DNA of 64,000 bases from Ligustrum vulgare. Its lineage: Eukaryota > Streptophyta > Magnoliopsida > Lamiales > Oleaceae. The position numbers and the translations under genes were made by a program. The notes under the pieces are model-generated. The model searched no databases and was not told the origin of the DNA. It was given only the letters and a program-made list of their open reading frames with translations. The stretch covers positions 20,645,446 to 20,709,445 of the forward strand of contig OY743172.1 of the NCBI GenBank assembly GCA_963555705.1. Direction: 5' to 3'. Shown in pieces: positions 33,486 through 45,391 of the stretch. Every line of letters begins with the position of its first letter. Position 1 is the stretch's first letter.

Positions 33486-36400
33486 TGTAGCGCCCCGAGT
33501 TCCGTATACCCGATTCACTACGTCATTTTCTGTCTAAATTTTTCGAATAATATTTTTGCGGAAGAAATAATTGAAATTCATTTTTGGCAACATTAAATAA
33601 ACTGTAATGGCCGCTAAAATTGAAAACATTTATGAAACCATTTGAAATAGTAAATCGAACCATTAATATTGTAAAGAAATTGCCAATATCATAATTTCTC
33701 AAATAAATGAACTTCTCTAAATTATTCGATTGTTTGGAAAATACGGAAATCATTAACGTCAAACTTTCAACCGTTCAACGATTATTGCCACCATCATTCA
33801 TCGCTCGCCACCGTCTCCGAAACCTGCAAAACTGTTAAAAGTAGGGTGAGTATTTCATGGGGGAAATACTCAGTAGACTCATCGCAAATTAATTTAATTT
33901 ATAAGATGATTAAACACATAAATCCCGGCTCTTTATAAAACGGGCATTGATAGAGCTTCTTTATAAAACTGTTCTTGATAAAACTCATATTGTGCATTAC
34001 AGCACGGGACATATTTTGCAAATCATATGCTCTTTGAAAACATCTCTTTGAAAACAGTTCTTTGAAAACCATATACTTATAAAACATTTTAATTATGCCA
34101 AGCATAATTTCTTTTGAAAGCATAACATAAGATAGGATTTAAATCCTCATAAACATAAGAATTTTACCGAACTTAGGTGGTAAGAATTCTTATGTAGTAA
34201 AATCATAATAACAGTAAGTTTTCATCATAACATAGGATAAAATCGAAATCCTCATAAACATAAGAATTTTACCGAACTTAGGTGGTAAGAATTCTTATGT
34301 AGTAAGTCATAATAACAGTAAGATCATAATAACAGTAAGTTTTCATCATAACATAGGATAAAATCGAAATCCTCATAAACATAAGAATTTTACCGAACTT
34401 AGGTGGTAAGAATTCTTATGTAGTAAGTATACCAAGCATAATTTTCTGAAATTCATAGGGATCAATTGCATCATAACATAAGATAGGATCGAAATCCTCA
34501 TAAACATATGCGACAGGAATTTTACCGAACTTAGGTGGTAAATCCTCATAAACATATGGAAAGATAGGAATTTTACCGAACTTCGTGGCAAATCCTCATA
34601 AACATAGGAGACACAAGAATGTTACCGAACTTAGGTGGCAAGAATTCTTATGTGTAGCGCTACTAAAACTCCGGTCCCCTTAACATATCATAACTTATCA
34701 TATGGGACCCAAAACAATCTTGGTAGATTGATTTCATAGCAATGATCCAAAAAAACATTTTCGTGAAGCATAGGGTATACTTACTTTTCGTAAAAACATA
34801 AAGTATATTTTCTTTTCATAAAAACATACTTACTTTTCATAACAACATAAGGTATATTTACCTTTCATAAAACATACTTAATTTTCTTGAAAATTGACTT
34901 TCACAAGTCACATGACATTTATATGAAATCATAATTTAAATCAATTAATAAGTGCGAGTCTACCTCAAATCCGACGAGTGCAAAGTTGAGCGGGAATGAC
35001 TTCAATTTCTTTAAATTCTCCGTACGCTTCGTCTTAGCCAATAAGTCACTTTAGTCTATCGAATATATAGTTCAAAATGATAAATTATAATTTGAGGACT
35101 AAAATTGATGTTTTGAAAGTTGAGGGACTAAAATGAATACTTTTGAAAGTTCAGGGACTAAAATAGATACTTTTGATAGTTGAGCTTAAAAGTAAATCAA
35201 CGGTGACTGAAATAATAGATTTTGAAAATGAAAGGGCTGATTAAAACTCATTTAAAACTTTGGGGCTGAAATGGATAACTTAAAAAAATTGGGGACTGAT
35301 TTGAAAACCTTTTAAAACTTGGGGACCAATATTGCAATTTCTGAAAATAAATATATATTATCAATCTCTTTCTCTCTACCCTAATCAGATGTATTCGAAG
35401 ATAGGCAAAGACGAAGGCGGAGACAGAGATGAGGCAGGGGTTGTGACGAACCAATCTTCAACCGGGGATTTTTCCGGTGCAACGCCGGCGCTGGGATGGG
35501 GTAATAAAAAGGCTGGGTTTTTGGTGTTGATTCGAGGTGAATCTGAGGTTCAAGATCCGATCTTGGCTGCGATTTCCAGTGACAAATCCATTCACTGGCG
35601 ACGGTCGAAGTAGGTAGGTATCTTAGTTCACTTATTTCTTGTTTTGATTTTGAGTTTGGGGCCGGGCTTGGAGATTTGAGGTTGGGCAGTGTTGAGGTGG
35701 TAGTGATCGCGAGTGACTGCAGAGGCGATCTTGGAGTTAATGGTGGAATTGGTGACTGGATTGAAATGTGATGGTTCGGACTGTGAGTTGGAGGTGGTAA
35801 CTTGGCAGTGATGATACTGATTGCAGTGTAAATGGTTTGTGCAGTGGTTTGGTGTTGATGCAGACTGTGATGGTGGAGATTGAGTGATTCCAGTGTAGTG
35901 GTTGGTTGTGACATGGCTGAAGGTTGGCGAATTGGTGGTGCTTGACTGGATTGATGAAGTAATCGTCATAGCTATGGTTCAGTTTGATGGGTTGGCAGTG
36001 GTGGATTGGAATTGGAAATGTGATTGCAGGATTGAATTGTGCAGTTTGGTGATGATGATGATTGGTGGTGCTGCAGGGGTGGTGACGGTTGAACTGTGGT
36101 TTGAGTTGATTGTGGAACTTCTCCAGGTTGGGCAGCAGTAGTGATTTGATGATGGAGATGATGAAAGTATGCAGATGATGGAGACTTGTTGTTGGATTGG
36201 CAATAGGTAATGGCTTTGCAATGGTGAGGTTGGCCCGTGATTGAGGTTCTGCAGTGTACTGATGGTTGTGTGAGGGATATTGTAGTTGAGGCAGCATAAT
36301 GCAGTTTGGTGATGGTTTGATCGATGATGGAAAAGTGAAGGTGGGATGAAGATATCTTTAAAGGGAAAAAGAAAGAAAAGAAAATAATTAGTGGGAATAA

Positions 36401-37081
36401 TTGAGTGGAATATGGGTTGGTGATGATAATGATGATGCTTGTTGATGGTTGTATAATGTGGTATGAGTGAGATGATTGTGTGAGGTTGGCTGCGTGAGGG
36501 TGGGGATTATGGTGATGATGGTCTTGAATGGAGGTGATGGTATAATGATGAAATAGTGGGTTCTTTGTTAGGTGTAGTGAGTTGGAATGAGGTGGAAAGA
36601 AAATGGTGTTGGGACAAAATGATGAATTTGATGTAAAGATGAAAACGTGGATGAAATTAGGTGGATATAGATTATGATTAATTTAGGATAATTAACTAAA
36701 AATTAGACTAATTTTGATTAGGAAAAGTATTTAAAACTGATATATTTTGGACTGAAAATAAATTTGAGAATAAATAAATTTTGAGATAAAAATTGAATTA
36801 CGTATTTGGACTTAAAATAATTTGAATAAGGAAAATTGAGATATTTTAATAAATTTGGAATTCAAAATGATTTTGAAAATAATACTTTGAATAAATAATT
36901 AAAATAACATAATTTTAGAAATTCGAATTTTAATTTAAAATCGAACAAATTCGATATTTCTTGACTTGGCTAGACGAATTCGTCGCGGCGTTAATTTCAA
37001 AATAATAAATGAAATAGTAGCGACACAATTTTCTAAATATTAAAATAATTATTTATTGCATAAAAATTCTTGATCGCTATA
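33486..37081 (-). repeat. LTR 3 of the array
   Basis: This 3596-bp LTR is shared by internal regions 2 and 3 and appears identical to LTR 2 at every place compared. Its hairpin minisatellite is at 34112-34656. The primer binding site of unit 2 is next to it at 33471-33482. Confidence 0.85.
34112..34656. repeat. Hairpin minisatellite in LTR 3
   Basis: Second copy of the minisatellite with CATAAGAATT/AATTCTTATG arms, as at 27231-27775. Confidence 0.8.
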
Positions 37082-37666
37082 ATCTTACCTCCTTAAAATA
37101 ATTTCGTCCTCGAAATTAAACTTACTTAATCTTATAATTTCTGAATACTTAATCAGAATCTCTTCTTCTTATCATCGAAAATTCCCAAAAATAATCAAAG
37201 AATTACCTGAATATCTTCTCTACGTAATATACCCAAACATATCAACATAATATCATCAACTTATCTTTCCAATATTTGTAACCCAAAATTCAGTAAACAA
37301 ATATCTCCCAAAATTAAGATTCTATACTTAAATGTCACCACATTTCCTGCAAAGTATTTCTTTCACTTGTATATACGTATGAATTCTGATTCAATACGGT
37401 ACTCATTTTACTTTCCACGTATCATCACACTATACCAAGATTATCATTATTAAAACAAAATATCAGTACCCATAATCCAAGAAAATATTCCAAATCTCCA
37501 ATCAAATCTCCTTTATCGATAAAATTTAACAGCGCATTACTTCTTGTCTCCTCTTTTCATTAAAATAATCCTGCGCTTTCTTGCTGGTCACAACATCACG
37601 CGGATTCACTCAGATCCTTTGCGCTTTTAAATAGTTCATGCTGAGAAGAGGTTGAATCATCAAACA

Positions 37667-38218
37667 ATGGATATCATTCTTTCTAACATTCGCAAGTATT
37701 ATTCCAGTCTTCCTATGAATGATCTGAGAAAGATCTATAAAATAAGGCTCGAAAGATTGAGGTTGCTAATGGCTCATGATATTCCAGAAGATGTTCGCTG
37801 GTTGATAGAAGCAAAGGTTCGACTATCTGGTGAATTACCATCAACATTTCCAAAACATATGCCTGGTTTAGGCAAAAGCACGTTCGCAAAGAAACGAAGA
37901 GCAAAAAGACTGGGTGGTTGCTACAAATGTGCTCGTTGGAACTGTAATACACGTTGCAAATCAGTAGGATATTCTTCTACTAATCGGGATGATAAAATCG
38001 AATTCATAAAGGGTGGACTGAGTAAGGAGTCTTTGGATGATATTCGACTGACTCTTGAGACGCACCCAAGTGGTTATGTACAACGTGAACTTCTCTCCTT
38101 ATACGCTCAGTTTAACGAGGACAAAAATCGTTATAGTCTCCAAAATATAATATCGAAAGATCCTGTTTGCCAGTCTGTTTTACAAAATGAGGCTTCTGGC
38201 AGTTCAGCAATGATATAA
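37667..38218 (+). CDS. Carlavirus-type nucleic-acid-binding zinc-finger protein, copy 3
   Basis: Third identical 183-aa ORF, with the same basic stretch and Cys finger as copy 1. It is intact, plus strand, antisense to the host retroelement and 299 bp before the third LOG. Confidence 0.7.
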   Translation: MDIILSNIRKYYSSLPMNDLRKIYKIRLERLRLLMAHDIPEDVRWLIEAKVRLSGELPSTFPKHMPGLGKSTFAKKRRAKRLGGCYKCARWNCNTRCKSVGYSSTNRDDKIEFIKGGLSKESLDDIRLTLETHPSGYVQRELLSLYAQFNEDKNRYSLQNIISKDPVCQSVLQNEASGSSAMI

Positions 38219-38517
38219 GGTAAATCTTTTTAAAATATTTTGCTGCTTTCTTTCACGCGTTTTGGAAATAAAATATATTTTCCTTTCTCGAGGTTTGATA
38301 AAGCTGGAAATAAATATTTAATCGCCGAAAGATGACAGCCTCGATACGATAAAAATATTCAAAAGTGGGCTGATTTTGTCAAAAGTAAATCTTTACTTTT
38401 TCAGAATCAATCAAAAACAGTAAATTTTTCCGGCTTTAAATAGTCAAACATATTTCATAGTTCAGGCATCCCAAAATCACATCTTCTTCGTAAGTTTTCC
38501 CTTCTTTACTATCAAAG

Positions 38518-39171
38518 ATGGAAGCACCAAAACTTCGACAGATCAAAACTATTTGTGTATTTTGTGGATCAAAAGTAGGGAAAGGCTTCGGTTATCTAGA
38601 AGCGGCTGTAGATCTTGGAAAGAAACTGGGGGAAAAAGGTATCACTCTTGTATATGGGGGTGGTAGCAGTGGTCTAATGGGTTGTGTTTCCCAATCTGCT
38701 CTTGCAGAGAAATCAAAAGTAATCGGTGTCATACCTGTCCCTTTGGTAGATGTTGCAGGCAAAACACGAGGGCATGAAGTTCAAACCTTATCCATCCATG
38801 AACGCATAACTTGTATGCTATATGGTTCTGATGCCTTTATAGCCCTGCCCGGAGGTTTTGGTACCTTAGAAGAAATCTTTAACATTACCTCGTGGGCTCA
38901 ACTAGATCTCCATACTAAGCCTATTGGGCTTCTGAATGTTAACAATTTCTTTGATGGTTTGTTAACCTTTCTTGATTATGCTGTGGAACAGGGATTCATC
39001 TCTCCATTTTCCAGAAGGCTTCTTATTTCTGCTCCTACTATTGATGAACTACTGGATAAGCTGCAGTCATATATCTCAATACAAGATCCAGCAGGAGTTA
39101 AAATAGATTGGTCGCAAGGAAGGGGGATCAAGCGAAAATGGAGTCCGGTTAATGTAAACTTAACTCTTTGA
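38518..39171 (+). CDS. LOG: LOG-type cytokinin phosphoribohydrolase, copy 3
   Basis: Third identical 217-aa LOG, intact and intronless. Same PGGFGTLEE signature, same RITCM change, same flanking signals (38434 upstream motif, 39171-39412 stem-loops, AATAAA at 39495). Confidence 0.9.
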   Translation: MEAPKLRQIKTICVFCGSKVGKGFGYLEAAVDLGKKLGEKGITLVYGGGSSGLMGCVSQSALAEKSKVIGVIPVPLVDVAGKTRGHEVQTLSIHERITCMLYGSDAFIALPGGFGTLEEIFNITSWAQLDLHTKPIGLLNVNNFFDGLLTFLDYAVEQGFISPFSRRLLISAPTIDELLDKLQSYISIQDPAGVKIDWSQGRGIKRKWSPVNVNLTL

Positions 39172-39412
39172 ATCTTAGAATAGGTGGGGGTAGAGTACGG
39201 AGTATTCTCACTCTCGAGACACCCCTCCATTTACTAGGATTTCCTTAATGTTTAAATCTTGTGTGTACTTCAAAGATTCCAGGTGGTAGATTACGGAGTA
39301 TTCTTACTCTCGAAACACACCTCTTTGAAAGTTTTCTCTTTATATCCTCAAAAGATCAGAGGTGGTAGGATACGGCTACTCCGGAAACACATCTCTCATT
39401 CTGAGGATCTTT
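39171..39412 (+). other. Three related stem-loops downstream of LOG, unit 3
   Basis: Same as 25409-25650: outer stems, AGGTG/CACCT inner stems and top hairpins with conserved flanking bases. Confidence 0.65.
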
Positions 39413-40366
39413 CCATGCTTTTCTCTTATGCTTTCGTGTGTTTCATGTATTTCCTTTCCAGTGTGACTCTTGTGTGTTCTCCTTATGAGAAAATAATAAA
39501 ATCTCTGCTATCATCTACTAAATCTCGTTTGTGATGTAAATGATCTTGCATGTCTAACCTTAATTCCTTTAGTGGATGCTTATCATATTATGCTCTTAAT
39601 TCCAATTGATAAAATTCTGAACAGAGTCTCCCTTGTAATTTGGACTTATCCAAACCATAAGCATACTTCATAACTCACAATAATAAATAACTCCACATTT
39701 GATCACAACGATCTAAAAATATTGAAAATGATTCCAACACTTCAATATCATCAAAATATCTCATAATTCAATTCATAATTCCTCAACATAGAAATTTCAA
39801 ATCATATTTTTCAATATCACAATATTACTTCCTTCCATACCTTAATTGGCTCAAAAGTTACTCATACTTATAAATATATGCCATAAATCATATTCCCAAA
39901 ATTTATTCACAAAGCCAAACTTCATAATAAATTTCTCTTCAACATAGAGGCATAATAAATTAACTCAACATAATATCCATTACTTAATTCTCAATAAAAT
40001 CATATTATTCCCATTATGCTCAACACTCGTTTTCTTTAAAAAAATTCTCATAATCATACATTAAAGCATATAAGTTATGACAAAGCATAACAACATCATT
40101 ATTTTCGAAGAAATACATTCTTATTTCTCATAAATCATAAGTATCCGAAATACTCTTCATTCTTTCTCATAAATCAATAAAATGAGTATTCGAAATACTG
40201 AAATAACTTTAAACATTATAAACTTCTTTACCTCGGAGTTGGTGGAGCGAAATGATGGCAGTGGCAATCTTCATAAATAAAAATCTTATAATGGAAAATA
40301 TTTCTTAAAATTCTTTTTGAAAATTTTACCAGTCTACAGAAACGCAGACTAGCTCTGATACCAACT

Positions 40367-43300
40367 TGTAGCGCCCCGAGTTCCGTATACCCGATTCACT
40401 ACGTCATTTTCTGTCTAAATTTTTCGAATAATATTTTTGCGGAAGAAATAATTGAAATTCATTTTTGGCAACATTAAATAAACTGTAATGGCCGCTAAAA
40501 TTGAAAACATTTATGAAACCATTTGAAATAGTAAATCGAACCATTAATATTGTAAAGAAATTGCCAATATCATAATTTCTCAAATAAATGAACTTCTCTA
40601 AATTATTCGATTGTTTGGAAAATACGGAAATCATTAACGTCAAACTTTCAACCGTTCAACGATTATTGCCACCATCATTCATCGCTCGCCACCGTCTCCG
40701 AAACCTGCAAAACTGTTAAAAGTAGGGTGAGTATTTCATGGGGGAAATACTCAGTAGACTCATCGCAAATTAATTTAATTTATAAGATGATTAAACACAT
40801 AAATCCCGGCTCTTTATAAAACGGGCATTGATAGAGCTTCTTTATAAAACTGTTCTTGATAAAACTCATATTGTGCATTACAGCACGGGACATATTTTGC
40901 AAATCATATGCTCTTTGAAAACATCTCTTTGAAAACAGTTCTTTGAAAACCATATACTTATAAAACATTTTAATTATGCCAAGCATAATTTCTTTTGAAA
41001 GCATAACATAAGATAGGATTTAAATCCTCATAAACATAAGAATTTTACCGAACTTAGGTGGTAAGAATTCTTATGTAGTAAAATCATAATAACAGTAAGT
41101 TTTCATCATAACATAGGATAAAATCGAAATCCTCATAAACATAAGAATTTTACCGAACTTAGGTGGTAAGAATTCTTATGTAGTAAGTCATAATAACAGT
41201 AAGATCATAATAACAGTAAGTTTTCATCATAACATAGGATAAAATCGAAATCCTCATAAACATAAGAATTTTACCGAACTTAGGTGGTAAGAATTCTTAT
41301 GTAGTAAGTATACCAAGCATAATTTTCTGAAATTCATAGGGATCAATTGCATCATAACATAAGATAGGATCGAAATCCTCATAAACATATGCGACAGGAA
41401 TTTTACCGAACTTAGGTGGTAAATCCTCATAAACATATGGAAAGATAGGAATTTTACCGAACTTCGTGGCAAATCCTCATAAACATAGGAGACACAAGAA
41501 TGTTACCGAACTTAGGTGGCAAGAATTCTTATGTGTAGCGCTACTAAAACTCCGGTCCCCTTAACATATCATAACTTATCATATGGGACCCAAAACAATC
41601 TTGGTAGATTGATTTCATAGCAATGATCCAAAAAAACATTTTCGTGAAGCATAGGGTATACTTACTTTTCGTAAAAACATAAAGTATATTTTCTTTTCAT
41701 AAAAACATACTTACTTTTCATAACAACATAAGGTATATTTACCTTTCATAAAACATACTTAATTTTCTTGAAAATTGACTTTCACAAGTCACATGACATT
41801 TATATGAAATCATAATTTAAATCAATTAATAAGTGCGAGTCTACCTCAAATCCGACGAGTGCAAAGTTGAGCGGGAATGACTTCAATTTCTTTAAATTCT
41901 CCGTACGCTTCGTCTTAGCCAATAAGTCACTTTAGTCTATCGAATATATAGTTCAAAATGATAAATTATAATTTGAGGACTAAAATTGATGTTTTGAAAG
42001 TTGAGGGACTAAAATGAATACTTTTGAAAGTTCAGGGACTAAAATAGATACTTTTGATAGTTGAGCTTAAAAGTAAATCAACGGTGACTGAAATAATAGA
42101 TTTTGAAAATGAAAGGGCTGATTAAAACTCATTTAAAACTTTGGGGCTGAAATGGATAACTTAAAAAAATTGGGGACTGATTTGAAAACCTTTTAAAACT
42201 TGGGGACCAATATTGCAATTTCTGAAAATAAATATATATTATCAATCTCTTTCTCTCTACCCTAATCAGATGTATTCGAAGATAGGCAAAGACGAAGGCG
42301 GAGACAGAGATGAGGCAGGGGTTGTGACGAACCAATCTTCAACCGGGGATTTTTCCGGTGCAACGCCGGCGCTGGGATGGGGTAATAAAAAGGCTGGGTT
42401 TTTGGTGTTGATTCGAGGTGAATCTGAGGTTCAAGATCCGATCTTGGCTGCGATTTCCAGTGACAAATCCATTCACTGGCGACGGTCGAAGTAGGTAGGT
42501 ATCTTAGTTCACTTATTTCTTGTTTTGATTTTGAGTTTGGGGCCGGGCTTGGAGATTTGAGGTTGGGCAGTGTTGAGGTGGTAGTGATCGCGAGTGACTG
42601 CAGAGGCGATCTTGGAGTTAATGGTGGAATTGGTGACTGGATTGAAATGTGATGGTTCGGACTGTGAGTTGGAGGTGGTAACTTGGCAGTGATGATACTG
42701 ATTGCAGTGTAAATGGTTTGTGCAGTGGTTTGGTGTTGATGCAGACTGTGATGGTGGAGATTGAGTGATTCCAGTGTAGTGGTTGGTTGTGACATGGCTG
42801 AAGGTTGGCGAATTGGTGGTGCTTGACTGGATTGATGAAGTAATCGTCATAGCTATGGTTCAGTTTGATGGGTTGGCAGTGGTGGATTGGAATTGGAAAT
42901 GTGATTGCAGGATTGAATTGTGCAGTTTGGTGATGATGATGATTGGTGGTGCTGCAGGGGTGGTGACGGTTGAACTGTGGTTTGAGTTGATTGTGGAACT
43001 TCTCCAGGTTGGGCAGCAGTAGTGATTTGATGATGGAGATGATGAAAGTATGCAGATGATGGAGACTTGTTGTTGGATTGGCAATAGGTAATGGCTTTGC
43101 AATGGTGAGGTTGGCCCGTGATTGAGGTTCTGCAGTGTACTGATGGTTGTGTGAGGGATATTGTAGTTGAGGCAGCATAATGCAGTTTGGTGATGGTTTG
43201 ATCGATGATGGAAAAGTGAAGGTGGGATGAAGATATCTTTAAAGGGAAAAAGAAAGAAAAGAAAATAATTAGTGGGAATAATTGAGTGGAATATGGGTTG

Positions 43301-43962
43301 GTGATGATAATGATGATGCTTGTTGATGGTTGTATAATGTGGTATGAGTGAGATGATTGTGTGAGGTTGGCTGCGTGAGGGTGGGGATTATGGTGATGAT
43401 GGTCTTGAATGGAGGTGATGGTATAATGATGAAATAGTGGGTTCTTTGTTAGGTGTAGTGAGTTGGAATGAGGTGGAAAGAAAATGGTGTTGGGACAAAA
43501 TGATGAATTTGATGTAAAGATGAAAACGTGGATGAAATTAGGTGGATATAGATTATGATTAATTTAGGATAATTAACTAAAAATTAGACTAATTTTGATT
43601 AGGAAAAGTATTTAAAACTGATATATTTTGGACTGAAAATAAATTTGAGAATAAATAAATTTTGAGATAAAAATTGAATTACGTATTTGGACTTAAAATA
43701 ATTTGAATAAGGAAAATTGAGATATTTTAATAAATTTGGAATTCAAAATGATTTTGAAAATAATACTTTGAATAAATAATTAAAATAACATAATTTTAGA
43801 AATTCGAATTTTAATTTAAAATCGAACAAATTCGATATTTCTTGACTTGGCTAGACGAATTCGTCGCGGCGTTAATTTCAAAATAATAAATGAAATAGTA
43901 GCGACACAATTTTCTAAATATTAAAATAATTATTTATTGCATAAAAATTCTTGATCGCTATA
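40367..43962 (-). repeat. LTR 4, right edge of the array
   Basis: A full 3596-bp LTR that, in element orientation, is the 5' LTR. It ends on the plus strand with GATCGCTATA at 43962 and is followed directly by gypsy sequence AGTAAATAGG. This clean end marks the original integration point. It holds the hairpin minisatellite at 40993-41537. Confidence 0.88.
40993..41537. repeat. Hairpin minisatellite in LTR 4
   Basis: Third copy of the minisatellite described at 27231-27775. Confidence 0.8.
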
Positions 43963-44209
43963 AGTAAATAGGACAATGATTCAATTGTTGCGCACCATAA
44001 TCAATAAAAATCTGAAAAATTGGAAAGAGTATTTACCATTTATTGAATTTGCATATAATAGGGCTATATTTCTACTACTTCTTGTTCGCCATTTGAGATT
44101 GTTTATGATTTTAATCCGCTAACACCATTGGATTTAATTCCTTTACCTGTGAATTAATGAAGTAGTTTGGATGGAAAGAAAAAGGCTGAGATGGTTAAAT
44201 CACTCCACG
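43963..44209 (+). repeat. 247-bp direct duplication flanking the array (right)
   Basis: Reads identically to 21121-21367. It resumes gypsy integrase sequence immediately after LTR 4 and runs into the unique gypsy 3' part. It carries the same frameshift near the YNRA motif as the left copy, so that lesion predates the duplication. Confidence 0.9.
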
Positions 44210-44640
44210 ACAAGGTGAGGTTGGCGATTGAAAAGAAAAATGAACATTATGCATCGCAGACTAACAAAGGAAGAAAAGACGTCATATTTGAACCCGGTGA
44301 TTGGGTTTGGGTACACTTGAGGAAGGAGCGGTTTCCAGAACAACGCAAATCAAAGTTACAACCACGAGGAGATGGTCCATTCCAAGTGATTGAAAGGATC
44401 AACAACAATGCCTATAAACTAGATCTTCCTGGTGAGTATAATGTTTCGACTACTTTTAATGTTTCTGATCTATCTCCGTTTGATGCAGGTACATATTCGA
44501 GGTCGAATCCTTTCAAAGAGGGAGGGGATGATGTGATCCAGACCACGAATACAAACCCGTGCAAAGATCCGTTGATGATCAAGGGAGGACCGATGACTCG
44601 ATTGCAAACAAGAGGGCCAACGAAGCAATTGACAAGCTAG
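44167..44640 (+). pseudogene. Gypsy integrase C-terminus and LTR-encoded tail
   Basis: The end of the gypsy polyprotein. GRKDVIFEPGDWVWVHLRK and QRKSKLQPRGDGPFQV form the integrase C-terminal beta domain, and TFNVSDLSPFDAG is the usual plant gypsy end. No chromodomain is recognisable. The frame crosses the polypurine tract and continues into the right LTR from 44529 with GGPMTRLQTRGPTKQL. Compared with the left LTR (TRLQTKRANEAIDKL), it has shifted frame. Confidence 0.85.
44515..44528 (+). other. Gypsy polypurine tract
   Basis: AAAGAGGGAGGGGA lies directly before the right LTR start TGATGTGATCC. It is also coding, within the polyprotein tail. Confidence 0.85.
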
Positions 44641-45386
44641 TACAAGAAACAATGGCCAAAACAATGTTCGTGTCATCAAAAGAAGCAAGTTCCATGTTGG
44701 GACCGAGCCAAAACGACGAGTGGATCAACCTCATTCAAGCCGTGGAAGAAAATTGTGAAATTTCAAGAATTACGGCCGTAACGAGTCTACTACGGAAAAG
44801 CTGAAATTTTGAAGAATTGGGTTTATGGCCGTAACTCACATATGTCACGGCCGTAATGCAGCATCGGGTTAAATTATGATTTTTAGAAAATATGACTTAC
44901 GGCCGTAAAAATATGTCTCACGGCCGTAACTGTAAAACAGAAAGCTTCTTACAGCCGTAAGAATTATGTCACGGCCGTAACAACCAATACGCGTAAATTC
45001 AGGATTTTATTTCTTTCCTTATTTTTAGCAATTTGTTACCTAGTATGATTAAAACTCTTTAGACATGTTTTGACCCTATTTATAGGAACGTAATTTTCAT
45101 TATTATAGACACAACTTTGATATTATTATTGAGAGGTTATTTTGCTTTCAACAACCTTATTCTTCATTGAATAAAATCCGAACTTGCGAGTTATTCTTGT
45201 TTGTTCAAATCTCAGTGAGAATTAATATTGCTTGTGATTAAGCGGTCAATATATCCTTGTGATTGTATTGGTTGCTTGTTTCAATTAATTTTAATTGGAT
45301 CCATAAATCGTGATTTCTTGGCGTTCTTGGGTCGATTTCAATATTTTGTGGGTTGCGTAGCTACAATTGCTACGTGGTTTGCATCA
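44529..45386 (+). repeat. Gypsy 3' LTR
   Basis: This 858-bp LTR starts TGATGTGATCC and ends GTTTGCATCA, followed by the target duplication CTGAA (45387-45391). It keeps the ACGGCCGT palindrome cluster (about 44770-44985). It differs from the left LTR by scattered substitutions and several small indels. Confidence 0.9.
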
Positions 45387-45391
45387 CTGAA

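Larger units (their letters stand above)
21368..43962 (-). mobile_element. Tandem LTR-retrotransposon array carrying LOG and zinc-finger ORFs
   Basis: A 22,595-bp array with a 6881-bp period has the structure partial LTR, internal, LTR, internal, LTR, internal, LTR, in minus orientation. Each 6881-bp unit is one 3596-bp LTR plus one 3285-bp internal region. LTR ends on the minus strand are TATAGCG and CGCTACA. A primer binding site follows each full LTR and a polypurine tract precedes each LTR start. The right edge of the array (43962) is exactly an LTR end; the left edge (21368) lies inside an LTR. There is no recognisable gag or pol. Long LTRs with a non-coding internal region recall large retrotransposon derivatives (LARDs). 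Confidence 0.85.
15650..45386 (+). mobile_element. Ty3/gypsy retrotransposon nested in copia
   Basis: A plus-strand gypsy element has LTRs at 15650-16529 and 44529-45386 and a 5-bp target duplication CTGAA (15645-15649 and 45387-45391). The primer binding site TGGTATCAGAGC is at 16532-16543 and the polypurine tract AAAGAGGGAGGGGA at 44515-44528. Domain order is gag, zinc knuckle, protease, RT, RNase H, integrase, as in Ty3/gypsy. The 22.6-kb array 21368-43962 sits inside its integrase region. The LTRs differ by substitutions and indels, so this insertion is much older than the array. Several frameshifts inactivate it. Confidence 0.92.

Noticed and set aside
21368..43962. Satellite DNA or an integrated complete virus genome with a 6.9-kb unit
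   Set aside because: LTR ends, PBS and PPT explain the unit as an LTR element. No replicase, coat or movement protein is present.
21121..44209. 247-bp flanking repeats as target-site duplication
   Set aside because: LTR integrases make 4-6 bp duplications. One junction is not at an LTR end.
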